NCBI GenBank assembly: GCA_963793785.1
Contig: CAWCBH010000003.1
Span: 1 to 64,000, forward strand
Source: CAWCBH01 sp963793785
GTDB lineage: Bacteria; Actinomycetota; Thermoleophilia; Solirubrobacterales; 70-9
DNA length: 64,000 nucleotides
Direction: 5' to 3'
Under the pieces are notes generated by a model. The model had not been told where the DNA came from. It did not search any database and worked only from the letters and a program-made list of their open reading frames with translations. Positions 1 to 8,085 of the stretch are shown piece after piece (position 1 is the first letter of the stretch; each line of letters opens with the position of its first letter). A program made the position numbers and the translations under genes.

Positions 1-30
1 GCCCTCGAAGCCGCCGGGCTGTCGGAGTAG
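1..30 (+). CDS. 3' end of a SnoaL-like gene (partial)
   Basis: The first 30 bases read in frame as ALEAAGLSE plus stop. They are identical to the last 30 bases of the complete SnoaL-like gene that follows (418-447). This is therefore the tail of one more paralogue that begins outside the window. The GGAG inside the final serine-glutamate codons lies six bases before the next ATG and can act as its ribosome binding site. Confidence 0.8.
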   Translation, partial: ALEAAGLSE

Positions 31-33
31 ACG

Positions 34-447
34 ATGTCGCAGGAAAACGTCGAGGTAGTCCGCGAGCTTCTCGAGGCATTTGCTCTTCGTGAGCATGAGC
101 GAGCGTTCGACTTCTACGACCCCGACATCGAGTGGGACGCGTCGAAGCAGGGCCTGATCGTCGATGCGATCGGCGTCTATCGAGGTCACGACGGCGTTCG
201 TGATTACTGGCGAGAGTGGCTCTCGGCGTGGAAGGACATCGACTTCGAGATCGAGAAGATCGTTGATGGCGGTGAGGACGTGGTCGCTCTCATTCGCAAC
301 CAGCGCCAGTGGGGGCGACACAGCGGAATCGAGACCGAGGTGCCGCCCTACGGCCTCGTCTTTACGTTCCGCAACGGCAAGGTCGTTCGCTGGTGCGCCT
401 ATCCGGATCGAGAGTCGGCCCTCGAAGCCGCCGGGCTGTCGGAGTAG
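34..447 (+). CDS. SnoaL-like / NTF2-fold protein
   Basis: A 137-residue protein of the SnoaL-like (nuclear transport factor 2 fold) superfamily, small cone-shaped proteins that bind or isomerise hydrophobic ligands; the substrate is unknown. It starts MSQENVEVVRE, has the aromatic helix signature FDFYDPDIEWDAS near residues 25-37 and the strand-forming segment NGKVVRWCAYPDRESALEAAGLSE-like tail common to actinobacterial members. The ATG lies 3 nt after the previous stop, and the GGAG of the preceding gene's last codons serves as its ribosome binding site. It is the first complete copy of a tandem array. Family assignment is firm, function is not. Confidence 0.88.
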   Translation: MSQENVEVVRELLEAFALREHERAFDFYDPDIEWDASKQGLIVDAIGVYRGHDGVRDYWREWLSAWKDIDFEIEKIVDGGEDVVALIRNQRQWGRHSGIETEVPPYGLVFTFRNGKVVRWCAYPDRESALEAAGLSE

Positions 448-450
448 GCG

Positions 451-852
451 ATGTCGGAGGAGAACGTGGAGATCGTCGTCGGCTATTACGAGGCAGCCGA
501 TCTTGCTGCCGGGATTGATGCACTCGCCGACGACGTGACCTTCGTCTTCCACGGCGAGTCTCGCCATCTTGCTGGCGCCGAAACGATCTCGGGGAAGAGT
601 GCAGCCGTCGCCTGGCTCGCCGACTGGTTTGGCCGATTCGATCCCGACTACCGCATGGAGATCGCGGAGGCTCGAGATTTGGGCGACCGAGTGTTGGTGG
701 TGACTACCCACCGCGCCAAGGGTCGCGCCAGCGGGGTCCCGATCTCGGAGCAAACGGCCCAGGTGATGACGGTTCGCAACGGCAAGATCGTGCGACAGGA
801 CTTCTTTGCCAGGCGTGCAGAAGCCCTCCAAGCCGCCGGGCTGCGGGAGTAG
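451..852 (+). CDS. SnoaL-like / NTF2-fold protein
   Basis: A 133-residue paralogue starting MSEENVEIVV and ending EALQAAGLRE. The middle (residues 35-60) has VTFVFHGESRHLAG and the tryptophan-rich segment AVAWLADWFGRFDPDY, the usual pocket helices of the fold. Its ATG is 3 nt after the upstream stop, with the same GGAG in the upstream stop region. The array breaks after this gene: a 289-bp stretch follows with a hairpin and a half tRNA. No catalytic residues can be named, so it may be an enzyme or a ligand-binding protein. Confidence 0.86.
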   Translation: MSEENVEIVVGYYEAADLAAGIDALADDVTFVFHGESRHLAGAETISGKSAAVAWLADWFGRFDPDYRMEIAEARDLGDRVLVVTTHRAKGRASGVPISEQTAQVMTVRNGKIVRQDFFARRAEALQAAGLRE

Positions 853-871
853 GGCCACTCTGGCGCGGCAA

Positions 872-899
872 TGGGCACCAAGGGCAGTCTCGGTGCCCA
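872..899 (+). terminator. hairpin downstream of the SnoaL pair
   Basis: TGGGCACC at 872-879 pairs perfectly with GGTGCCCA at 892-899 around a 12-nt loop, 20 bases after the stop of the upstream gene. No T run follows, so this is a hairpin in terminator position rather than a textbook intrinsic terminator. Confidence 0.4.
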
Positions 900-1017
900 A
901 ACCCGCTGACATCGTCGTGAATCGGCGGCAATGTACGGCTGCCGTCGTCGCGTACGGGTAAGCCGCATCTGGCTCTCCGCTGCGGATTCTCAGCCCACGA
1001 CCGTACGGCGAAGGCTG

Positions 1018-1061
1018 GCCTTACAAGCAGGAGGTCGCGTGTTCGAGCCACGCACCGCCCA
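1018..1061 (+). tRNA. 3' half of tRNA-Val(UAC), truncated
   Basis: The sequence matches a tRNA from the anticodon loop to the discriminator base. CTTACAA (1020-1026) is the loop with anticodon TAC, GCAGG (1027-1031) is the 3' anticodon stem, and AGGTC (1032-1036) the variable loop. GCGTG/CACGC (1037-1041, 1049-1053) is a perfect T stem around TTCGAGC, followed by the acceptor strand ACCGCCC and A1061. No 5' half (acceptor, D arm) precedes it, so it cannot make a tRNA. Half tRNAs starting at the anticodon loop are typical remnants of integrative-element attachment sites. The rest of the gap 853-1141 shows no coding sequence I can support. Confidence 0.7.
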
Positions 1062-1141
1062 TTCGACGTCTGTGGCAGCAGACGTCGGATTGCGAGCATG
1101 CCTGCTCCGCTCCTGCGCCTGAGGCGAGATACTGCGCGGCG

Positions 1142-1522
1142 ATGTCGCAGGAGAACGTTGAGACGGTCCAGGCGATCTACGACGCCTGGACTGCGGGAAA
1201 GCTCGGCCGGGCCTACATGGCCGATGACATCGAATACGTGAATCCGCCAGACGCCCTCGAGTCAGGCACGCTCAGCGGTGCGGACTCGTTCAACAACGTC
1301 TTTGCCGTATACGACAAGGTCCAGATCGAGATCGAGAAGCTGCTCGACGCCGGAGACAAAGTTGTGATGGTCGGCGAGATGCGAGGCAAGGCCCGGGCGA
1401 CCGGCATCGAGATGAAGCGGCCCCACTCGCAGGTCTGGACGCTCGCGGAAGGCAAGGCCATTCGCATGGCCTGGTTTCACCGAGAGAACGAAGCCCTTGA
1501 AGCCGCCGGGCTGTCGGAGTAG
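1142..1522 (+). CDS. SnoaL-like / NTF2-fold protein
   Basis: A 126-residue paralogue starting MSQENVETVQAIYDAWTAG and ending EALEAAGLSE. It keeps the helix-strand order of the family (aspartate-rich DDIEYVNPPD near residue 30, DAGDKVVMVGEMRG near residue 67). It is the first gene after the tRNA-Val remnant and lacks the stop-codon-embedded GGAG seen at other array junctions; the upstream context is GCGCGGCG. Its own 3' end re-creates the standard junction with the next copy. Function unknown. Confidence 0.86.
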   Translation: MSQENVETVQAIYDAWTAGKLGRAYMADDIEYVNPPDALESGTLSGADSFNNVFAVYDKVQIEIEKLLDAGDKVVMVGEMRGKARATGIEMKRPHSQVWTLAEGKAIRMAWFHRENEALEAAGLSE

Positions 1523-1525
1523 GGG

Positions 1526-1942
1526 ATGTCGCAGGAGAACGCTGAGATCGCAAGGCGGGCCTGCGTAGCGGCCTGGCGCAGGCCGAAACCCGACTTCGAC
1601 GTGCTCAATGCGCTCGCTCACCCTGACCACGAGATGTTCACGATTCAGTCGCTGGTCGAAGGCGGCCCCGGCTACCGCGGAGCCGAGGGTTTCCGTCAGT
1701 GGCTGACCAGCTGGAATGAGATGTTCGGCGAGGATTGGGAAGCCAACGTCGAGCAGACCGAACCGCTTGATGACGAGCGTGTCTTCGTGACCGGCTGGAT
1801 GAAGGCAATAGGCTCGGGCGGCGGCGTCCCAATCGAACAGCGCTTCTGGCTGCTGATGAGAGTGCGCGACGGCAAGGTGAGCCGCAGCGAGGTCTACACC
1901 GACCGAAACCAGGCCCTCGGAGCTGCCGGCCCGCGGGAGTAG
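1526..1942 (+). CDS. SnoaL-like / NTF2-fold protein
   Basis: Last copy of the array, 138 residues, starting MSQENAEIARRACVAAWRR and ending QALGAAGPRE. It carries FDVLNALAHPDHEMFTI, a common pattern of this subfamily. The ATG follows the previous stop by 3 nt with GGAG overlapping that stop. Sequence has drifted more than in the other copies, especially at the C-terminus. It converges on the GFA-fold gene 7 nt downstream. Confidence 0.86.
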   Translation: MSQENAEIARRACVAAWRRPKPDFDVLNALAHPDHEMFTIQSLVEGGPGYRGAEGFRQWLTSWNEMFGEDWEANVEQTEPLDDERVFVTGWMKAIGSGGGVPIEQRFWLLMRVRDGKVSRSEVYTDRNQALGAAGPRE

Positions 1943-1949
1943 AGCGCCC

Positions 1950-2363
1950 CTAGACCCAGCCGCTCTCGTCGTGCCGCGGCAGCCCGTCGTCGGGGATCGG
2001 CTCCCACTCAGCCGCGTAGGCGACGAACTGGCGGTATTGCGGCCGCACGCCCGGGTCGCCGTCGAATGCACCCAGCCGGACGCTCATCTGCTCAGGGTCG
2101 TCGGGGTTGCGGCTAAACAGCGCCGAGCCGCAGACCGAGCAGAAGGCCTTCTCGAAGCCGCGGTCGGGACGCCACGCACGCACCAGATCCTCGCCGGCGA
2201 CGAGCCGAAACGAGCTCCCCGCGACGCGCGCCTGGGCCGAGGACCCGGTCCCCGTGCGCCGCTGGCAGCGGCTGCAATGACAGTAGGAGGCGACGGTCGG
2301 TTGCTCGCCGACCTCGAAGCGCACGCCTCCGCAGAGGCAACCACCGGTCAGGGGCGGCTCCAC
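1950..2363 (-). CDS. GFA / CENP-V zinc-binding family protein
   Basis: A 137-residue protein with the zinc pattern of the glutathione-dependent formaldehyde-activating (GFA) family: GCLCGG (C9, C11), YCHCSRC (C28, C30, C33) and FCSVCG (C75, C78). Founding members were proposed to bind S-hydroxymethylglutathione, but most relatives have no proven activity. Actinobacteria usually lack glutathione, so that activity should not be assumed. It lies 9 nt downstream of the ftsH-like gene on the same strand and may be co-transcribed with it. Confidence 0.88.
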   Translation of the reverse strand: MEPPLTGGCLCGGVRFEVGEQPTVASYCHCSRCQRRTGTGSSAQARVAGSSFRLVAGEDLVRAWRPDRGFEKAFCSVCGSALFSRNPDDPEQMSVRLGAFDGDPGVRPQYRQFVAYAAEWEPIPDDGLPRHDESGWV

Positions 2364-2372
2364 CCCTCCAGG

Positions 2373-4004
2373 CTAGCGGCGCTCGAGCGGGTCGACCGCC
2401 GCCAGCGGAGCCTCGGCTGCCACGTCGCTGGGTGCCTCGCCGCGCCGGTCGTCCAGTCCCCGCGGCGGCTCGGCCTCGGCGATCGGAACCAGGCGCCGCT
2501 CCAGCTCGTGGGCGTCGAAGACGTTGTCGAGGTCCTCGCGGGTCATGGTCTCGCGCTCCAGCGCGTTGGCGGCCAGGTCGTCGAGGCATTGCCGGTTCAT
2601 GCCGACCAGCTGCCTCGCCCGCGTGTAGGCCATCCCCGCCAGCGCCTGCGCGTTGAGGTCGACGTCTCGGCGCGTCTGGTCTGAGAGCGCGTAATCGCTC
2701 GTCGGCACGGCCTGCGGCGAGGCCTCCCGCTGCTCCTGGGCGGGCGCCATTCCGAACTCGGTCACCATCTGGATGCAGATCATGTGCACCCGGGAGAGGT
2801 CGTCCGCGGCTCCCGAGTACGCCTCGCCGAAGACCTCCTCCTCGGCCGCGCGCCCGCCGAGCAGGGTGACGATCTCGTTGAGGAGGTCCTGGCGCGAGCG
2901 CAGGTAGCGGTCCTCGGCTGGGGAATGGCCGACGAAGCCCAGCGCCGGACCGCGCGGAACGATGCTGAGGATCTCCGGCGGGTCGAGGCCGACGAGCCGC
3001 CGGCACAGCGCGTGCCCCGCCTCGTGATAGGCGACGATCCGCCGCTCCACCTGAGTCAGCCGCTGCGATTGCTGAGAACCGACCGACTGGCGCAGCAACG
3101 CTTCGTCGAGGTCGTCGCGGGCGATCGCCACGTGGCCGGCGCGGCCGGCGATGATCGCCGCCTCGTTGAGCGCGTTGGCGAGCTGGGCGCCGGTCATCCC
3201 GGTCGTCTTGCCGGCGACGTCGTTGAGGTCGACGTCGTCGCCCAGCACCTTGTCCCTGGCATGCGATTTGAGGATCGCCTTGCGCCCGGTGCGGTCGGGA
3301 GGGGCGACGAGGACGCGGCGGTCGAATCGGCCCGGGCGCAGCAGCGCCGGGTCGAGCTTGTCGACGTTGTTGGAGGCGGCGATCACGATCACGGTCCCTG
3401 GATCACGCTCGAAGCCGTCGAGCTCGACCAGCAGCTGGTTGAGAGCCTGCTCTCGCTCGCTGGTGCCGCCGTCACCGCCGCTGGAGCTGCGCCGGCCGCC
3501 GACCGCGTCGAGCTCGTCGATGAAGATCACGGCCCGCCCCGAGCGGCGTGCCTCCTTGAACAGGCGCCGGATCCGGGCCGCCCCGCGACCGACGAACATC
3601 TCCACGAAGCTGGAGCCCGAGGCAGCGAAGAAGTCGACCTTCGCCTGTCCGGCGACCGCCCGAGCCAGCATCGTCTTGCCGGTCCCCGGCGGGCCGTAGA
3701 GGAGGACACCACGCGGCGCCCGCGCTCCCAGAGTCGCGAAGCGATCCGGATCCTTCAGCCACTCGGCGACATCCACCAGCTCCTCCTTGGCGGCGTCGAC
3801 GCCCTGCACCTCCTCCCAGAGCACCCGACCTGTCTTGCTTGCCTTCACCGTCTCCGGCTTGGTCGAGCGCATCGTCTGCCGCAACAGCAGCATGAAGACG
3901 ACCAGCAGCATCGCCATGAAGAAGACCCCGAACAGCGGGTACCAGTCGAACAGGAAGGTCTTGAAGTCCGCCGTGAGGACGGTTTGCGCGATCGAGTTGT
4001 TCAT
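2373..4004 (-). CDS. ftsH: FtsH-like membrane AAA+ zinc protease
   Basis: A 543-residue ATP-dependent metalloprotease that extracts and degrades membrane and unstable cytosolic proteins. Visible in order: one hydrophobic segment (about residues 21-41), Walker A GPPGTGKT (104-111), pore loop MFVG (136-139), Walker B FIDELDA (161-167), the second region of homology with RPGRFDR (223-229), and the M41 zinc site HEAGH (327-331) with a later aspartate in SGAADDLS. Classical FtsH has about 610-650 residues and two membrane segments around an extracytoplasmic domain. Here only one segment precedes the AAA module, so this is a short paralogue. It is probably transcribed from its own promoter in 4005-4090. 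Confidence 0.9.
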   Translation of the reverse strand: MNNSIAQTVLTADFKTFLFDWYPLFGVFFMAMLLVVFMLLLRQTMRSTKPETVKASKTGRVLWEEVQGVDAAKEELVDVAEWLKDPDRFATLGARAPRGVLLYGPPGTGKTMLARAVAGQAKVDFFAASGSSFVEMFVGRGAARIRRLFKEARRSGRAVIFIDELDAVGGRRSSSGGDGGTSEREQALNQLLVELDGFERDPGTVIVIAASNNVDKLDPALLRPGRFDRRVLVAPPDRTGRKAILKSHARDKVLGDDVDLNDVAGKTTGMTGAQLANALNEAAIIAGRAGHVAIARDDLDEALLRQSVGSQQSQRLTQVERRIVAYHEAGHALCRRLVGLDPPEILSIVPRGPALGFVGHSPAEDRYLRSRQDLLNEIVTLLGGRAAEEEVFGEAYSGAADDLSRVHMICIQMVTEFGMAPAQEQREASPQAVPTSDYALSDQTRRDVDLNAQALAGMAYTRARQLVGMNRQCLDDLAANALERETMTREDLDNVFDAHELERRLVPIAEAEPPRGLDDRRGEAPSDVAAEAPLAAVDPLERR

Positions 4005-4092
4005 CCGTGAACCTGCCCCTCTGTTGGGCGACTTGGGGTAAACGAATTGTCACGACTTCTGCCGATTTGACCAGTCGCACATCTGTCTAGGG

Positions 4093-4122
4093 AAAAAAGG
4101 ACCAGCCGCCCGGGCAGTCCTT
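4093..4122 (-). terminator. intrinsic terminator after the MBL gene
   Basis: On the minus strand AAGGAC and GTCCTT (4117-4122 and 4097-4102) enclose a GC-rich loop containing GCCCGGGC and are followed directly by six T residues. It lies 8 nt beyond the stop of the MBL gene and before the start of the ftsH-like gene, so it separates the 4131-10138 transcription unit from ftsH. Confidence 0.75.
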
Positions 4123-4130
4123 GGCAGCCG

Positions 4131-4883
4131 CTATTCGGCGTCGCGCTGCACCTGCGAGCCGCCGACGATCGCTTCCTCGCCGCTCTCGGCAAAGACCACC
4201 CAGGCCTTGTTGCCGCCGTCGTAGTCGGGCGCCCAGAGCCGCAACGTGGCGTCTTGCTCCCAGACCGTGCAGGGCTCCTCGCCGAGCTCGTCGAGGCCCC
4301 GCCAGACCCGCACGAACGGGTTCGACTCAAGCTCGGTGCCGATCGTCGTCGGCTCGCGGTGACCGGGGTGGACCCGCGTCTCGGCTGGAAGTTCCATCAG
4401 CCGCATCACCGACGCCTTCAGGTCCTCGAACCCGCTCGCGCCGGGAGCCTTGGTCCCGCCAACGGTGCCCTTGAAGAGCACGTCGGCGGTGAAGACGTCG
4501 CTGCCGCCGACCAGGTAGGCGAGGTGGCCGCTGGCATGACCGGGCGTGTAGATCGCCTCGATCTCTAGCCCGTCGACGTTCAGCTTCTCTCCGTCGCCGA
4601 TCTCCTCGTCGACCTCCATCTCGATCTCCGTCGCCGCCTCGGGATGGGCCACGACCTTCGGGCCCCCGAGCCGCTCCCGGGCCGCCTCGAGGCCGGCGAC
4701 GTGATCGCCGTGGGGGTGGGTGATGAGGATGTGGCCGATCTCGATCCCGTCCTTCTCGGCCCGCTCGAGGAGCGGCTCGAGCTGATCGTTGCCGTCGATC
4801 AGCACCCCCTTGCCGCCCGCCTCGGCGGCGACCAGGTAGGCGTTCGAGAGCCACTGCTCGTTCTCGGTGCGCTCGACGATCAC
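4131..4883 (-). CDS. MBL-fold metallohydrolase (glyoxalase II-like)
   Basis: A 250-residue metallo-beta-lactamase-fold hydrolase. The dinuclear metal site is complete: HPHGDH (56-61), GHASGH with H116, D134 in TADVLF, and HPGH (172-175). This set is typical of glyoxalase II and related thioester hydrolases. Residues after about 205 form an extra C-terminal piece of uncertain role. It follows the alcohol dehydrogenase by 6 nt. An MBL thioesterase beside a class III-type ADH suggests thiol-adduct aldehyde detoxification, which is inference. Confidence 0.88.
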   Translation of the reverse strand: MIVERTENEQWLSNAYLVAAEAGGKGVLIDGNDQLEPLLERAEKDGIEIGHILITHPHGDHVAGLEAARERLGGPKVVAHPEAATEIEMEVDEEIGDGEKLNVDGLEIEAIYTPGHASGHLAYLVGGSDVFTADVLFKGTVGGTKAPGASGFEDLKASVMRLMELPAETRVHPGHREPTTIGTELESNPFVRVWRGLDELGEEPCTVWEQDATLRLWAPDYDGGNKAWVVFAESGEEAIVGGSQVQRDAE

Positions 4884-4889
4884 GGGCGG

Positions 4890-5996
4890 CTAGTCATAGC
4901 GGATCACGCTGCGGATCCCGTCCTGGGCCTCCATCAGCTCGAAGCCGCGGTTGACCTCGTCGAGGCTGAGGTGATGCGAGACGAACGGGTCGACGTCGAT
5001 CTCGCCCGCCATCCAGCGATCGACGAACGCCGGCACCCCCTCACGGCCCTTGACGCCGCCGAAGGAGGAGCCGGCGACGCGCCGGCCGGTGATCAGCAGC
5101 CGCGGCACCACGTCGAGGGTCTCGCCCTTGCCCGCCACCCCGGCGACGGTGCAAAGGCCCCAGGCCATTCGCGCCGACTCCAGCGCCTGGCGCATCACCG
5201 CCACGTTGCCGGTCGCCTCGAAGGTGTAGTCGGCGCCGAAGCCGTCCGTCTTCTCGAGGATCCGCTCGACGACGTCCTCGCCGCCGTGCATCGTCTCCGT
5301 GGCTCCCTGGCCCTCGGCCAGCGCCAGGCGCTCCTCGGCGAGGTCGACGGCGATGATCCGCTCCGCCCCCTGCAGCCGGCAGCCGGCGACGGCGCCGAGG
5401 CCGACCATGCCGGCGCCGAAGACGACGCAGGTGGACCCCTCCCTGACCTGGGCGGTGTTGATCGCCGCTCCGAGGCCGGTCGAGAGCCCGCAGGCGAACA
5501 GGCAGGCGCGATCCAGCGGCGCCTCGGGGTCGATCTTCGCCAGCGCGATCTCCGGCATAACCGTGTACTCGGCGAAGGTCGAGGTGCCCATGAAGTGGCG
5601 GATCGCCTCGCCGTCGCGGCGCAGGCGTGTCGACCCGTCCGGCAGATGGCCGCGGTTTTGCTCTTCGCGGATCGCCAGGCAGAGGTTGGTCCGCTCGTCG
5701 AGGCAGTGGACGCACTTCCCGCACTGCGGCGAGAAAAGCGTCACGACGTGGTCGCCTTCCTCCAGCAGCTCGACCTCGGGCCCGACCCGCTCCACGACCC
5801 CGGCGCCCTCGTGCCCGAGGACGGTCGGGGCATAGCCGGAGGGGTCGACCCCGGAAGCGGTGTAGAGGTCGGTGTGGCAGACCCCGCAGGCAGCCAGGCG
5901 GACCAGCACCTCGCCGGCCTTGGGCTCCTCAAGCTCCAGCTCCTGCACGACGAGCGGCTCGCCGAACTCCTCCAGGACCGCGGCGCGCATCTTCAC
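4890..5996 (-). CDS. zinc-dependent alcohol dehydrogenase, class III-like
   Basis: About 368 residues of the zinc-dependent medium-chain dehydrogenase family. Near the start are CGVCHTD and GHEGAG (catalytic zinc site). The structural zinc cluster is CGKCVHC followed by a fourth cysteine in RTNLC, and GAGMVGLG is the NAD-binding turn. The FGGVKG segment is common in class III/mycothiol-dependent formaldehyde dehydrogenase relatives. I start at GTG 5996, which has AGGAGG 7 nt upstream and overlaps the upstream TAG by one base (TAGTG). An in-frame ATG at 5990 is the alternative. Likely oxidises an alcohol or thiol-bound aldehyde. Confidence 0.9.
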   Translation of the reverse strand: MKMRAAVLEEFGEPLVVQELELEEPKAGEVLVRLAACGVCHTDLYTASGVDPSGYAPTVLGHEGAGVVERVGPEVELLEEGDHVVTLFSPQCGKCVHCLDERTNLCLAIREEQNRGHLPDGSTRLRRDGEAIRHFMGTSTFAEYTVMPEIALAKIDPEAPLDRACLFACGLSTGLGAAINTAQVREGSTCVVFGAGMVGLGAVAGCRLQGAERIIAVDLAEERLALAEGQGATETMHGGEDVVERILEKTDGFGADYTFEATGNVAVMRQALESARMAWGLCTVAGVAGKGETLDVVPRLLITGRRVAGSSFGGVKGREGVPAFVDRWMAGEIDVDPFVSHHLSLDEVNRGFELMEAQDGIRSVIRYD

Positions 5997-6811
5997 TACC
6001 GGACCTCCTCTTCGGCTGCTGGCTCGGGCTGGGGCGATCGTATGCGGCGCCCGGAGGAGCTGCCATCCAGCAGCACCCCCGCGACCAGCTCCGGGTCGTC
6101 CCAGGTCGGCGTGTGGCCGCATCCCTCCAGGACCAGGAAGCGCGAGCCGGGAGGTCGCCGCTCGGGCTTGGGCGGCGCGACGAGCCGGTCGTGCTCGCCC
6201 CAGGCGATCGTGACCGGGATCTGAGGGAAGCCTGCCGGGTCGAAGATGTCGGAGCGCATCTCATGGTTCGCTGCCTCGTAGGCGGGCGAGTCGACCCAGG
6301 AGAGAATTAGCTCGCGTGCTGCGTCAGCCGGAACCCGGTCGGGCCTCGCGAACGACGTCGCCAGCAGCGCCCGCCGGCCGCGGCGGGTGCGCAACGCCAG
6401 CGACAACAGCGGGCGCAGGCGCCTCGCCCAGCGCTGACGGTCGAATCGTCGCGGCCCCAGCGGGCGGCGCCAGAGGCCGGCGGGGGAGAGCGCCGTCACC
6501 GAAGCCGCCCAGCCCGCCTTTCCCATCTCCAGCGCCATCCAGGCGCCAAGCGAGTTGCCCGCCACGTGCGGCTGCTCGATTCCCAGCGAGTCGCAGAAGG
6601 CCCGTACCCCGGCGGCCATGTTGGCAGCGCTGGGAGGGATGCCGGCCGGCAGCGGGTCGGAGCCGCCGAAGCCGGGCATGTCGATCGCGATCACGTCGCG
6701 CTCCTCGGCGAGCCGGTCGATCACCGGCGCCCAGACCTTGCCGGTGGCCCCGAGCCCGTGGGCGAGAACCAGCGGCTCGCCAGAGCCACGTCGCAGGTGC
6801 GCCAGCGTCAT
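5996..6811 (-). CDS. alpha/beta hydrolase
   Basis: A 271-residue alpha/beta-hydrolase-fold protein. It has the oxyanion HG motif LAHGLGATG (17-25), the nucleophile elbow GNSLGA with S87, an acid in WGEHDRL, and the catalytic histidine in GCGHTPTWDDP. The substrate cannot be told; relatives include esterases and C-C hydrolases. The start is the ATG at 6811 because upstream sequence in this frame overlaps the methyltransferase gene. It lies 10 nt after that gene and ends in TAGTG overlap with the dehydrogenase, so translation is probably coupled. Confidence 0.87.
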   Translation of the reverse strand: MTLAHLRRGSGEPLVLAHGLGATGKVWAPVIDRLAEERDVIAIDMPGFGGSDPLPAGIPPSAANMAAGVRAFCDSLGIEQPHVAGNSLGAWMALEMGKAGWAASVTALSPAGLWRRPLGPRRFDRQRWARRLRPLLSLALRTRRGRRALLATSFARPDRVPADAARELILSWVDSPAYEAANHEMRSDIFDPAGFPQIPVTIAWGEHDRLVAPPKPERRPPGSRFLVLEGCGHTPTWDDPELVAGVLLDGSSSGRRIRSPQPEPAAEEEVR

Positions 6812-6821
6812 CCCGGCTCCC

Positions 6822-8085
6822 TCAGTGGGCCGCGGCAAGCGAGGAGTCCGGTGCGACCTCGACCGCCGCCGCCGGTCCCGCCGGCGTCCCGAGCTCGTCG
6901 CCGCGCCAGCCCGGCTTCGCGTAGAGGATCTGAACGTCGGCGATCCGCCGCTCGCGGAAGCCGGCTTCGGAGGAGCTGAGGTAGTAGGTCCAGAGCCGCT
7001 CGAAGCGCCGGTCATATCGCGGCCCGAGGCGCTCACGCGCAGCGAGGAAGCGCCGCCGCCAGGCGGCGAGGGTCGGCGGGTAGTGGGCCGTGATGTCCTC
7101 CATCCAGACCTGGCGCATGTCGGTCGACTGCTCGACGCAGCGTGCGATCGTGGCGGCCGACGGCAGGCAGCCGCCGGGAAAGATATGCGTGTTGGCGAAG
7201 CTGCGGGCCGCCTTCTCGGTCTCATAGAGGCGATCGTCGATCGTGATCGCCTGCAGCAGCATCAGCCCGCTGGGATCGAGCAGGGCGCTGCAACGGGCAA
7301 AGAACTCCTCGAAGTACTGCCAGCCGACCGCCTCGATCATCTCCACCGAGGCCAGCCGGTCATAGGTCCCCCGCAGGTCTCGGTAGTCCTCGAGCAACAC
7401 CGTCACCCGGTCCCCGAGCCCTGCCGCCTCGACCCGCCGCAGGGTCAGCTCGCGCTGGCGCCGGGAGATCGTCGTCGTCGTCACCCGGCAGCCGTGCTCG
7501 GCCGCGGCGTGGATCGCCAGCCCACCCCAGCCGCCGCCGATCTCCAGCAGGTGGTTGTCTGGCCCCAGCTGCAGCCGGCGGCAGACGCGCTCCAGCTTCG
7601 CCAGCTGTGCCTGCTCGAGGCCGGCGCCGGGGTGGGGGAACCAGGCGCACGAATAGACCATCCGCTCGTCGAGGAAGGCGCCGAACAGCTCGTTGCCGAG
7701 GTCGTAGTGGGCGGCGACATGGCTGCGGGACCCGCGCCGGGTGTTCTCCGGGACCAGATGCCGGAGCCGGTGCAGCCAGCCTCGCGGCCTCGCCACCGCG
7801 CCCTTGATGCCGTCGAGCTCGCGCAGCGCCCGGGCCGCGATCCGCAGCAGCGAGACCAGATCATCGGTCTCCCAGAGTCCCTCGACGTAGGTCTCGCCGA
7901 GCCCGACGCTGCCGCGCAGCGGTCCTGCCCAGGCGGCGTCGATCGCGGATCGTCACCGTCGCCCGCAGCTCGGCGTCTGCCGGGCCGAAGCCGCGGCGGC
8001 GGCCGCCCTCGACCAGCTCGATGCGGCCCGCCCTCAGCCGGCGCAGAACCTGGAGGAGGAGGGCGCGCGCGAGCCGATACCTCAC
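6822..8085 (-). CDS. cyclopropane-fatty-acyl-phospholipid synthase-like methyltransferase (frameshifted)
   Basis: A SAM-dependent methyltransferase of the CFA synthase family, which modifies double bonds of membrane lipid acyl chains. The long frame 6822-7940 encodes the catalytic part: HYDLGNELF, EIGGGWGGLA (SAM loop), EMIEAVG and the C-terminal YYLSSSEAGF. The N-terminal 48 residues are in another frame from GTG 8085, which overlaps the DUF1365 stop as GTGA. The frames join at 7941, where one extra base separates TIRD from DAAWAG; removing it gives about 420 residues, the usual length. Either a sequencing error or a recent frameshift. Confidence 0.82.

Noticed and set aside
872..899. Confident intrinsic terminator after the first SnoaL pair
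   Set aside because: The stem is perfect but no T tract follows, so it is listed only as a weak terminator candidate.
961..1017. 5' half of tRNA-Val upstream of the fragment
   Set aside because: No GGGCGGT acceptor strand or D arm in plus orientation; a GGCTCTCCGCTG string resembles an inverted D arm but is too short to trust.
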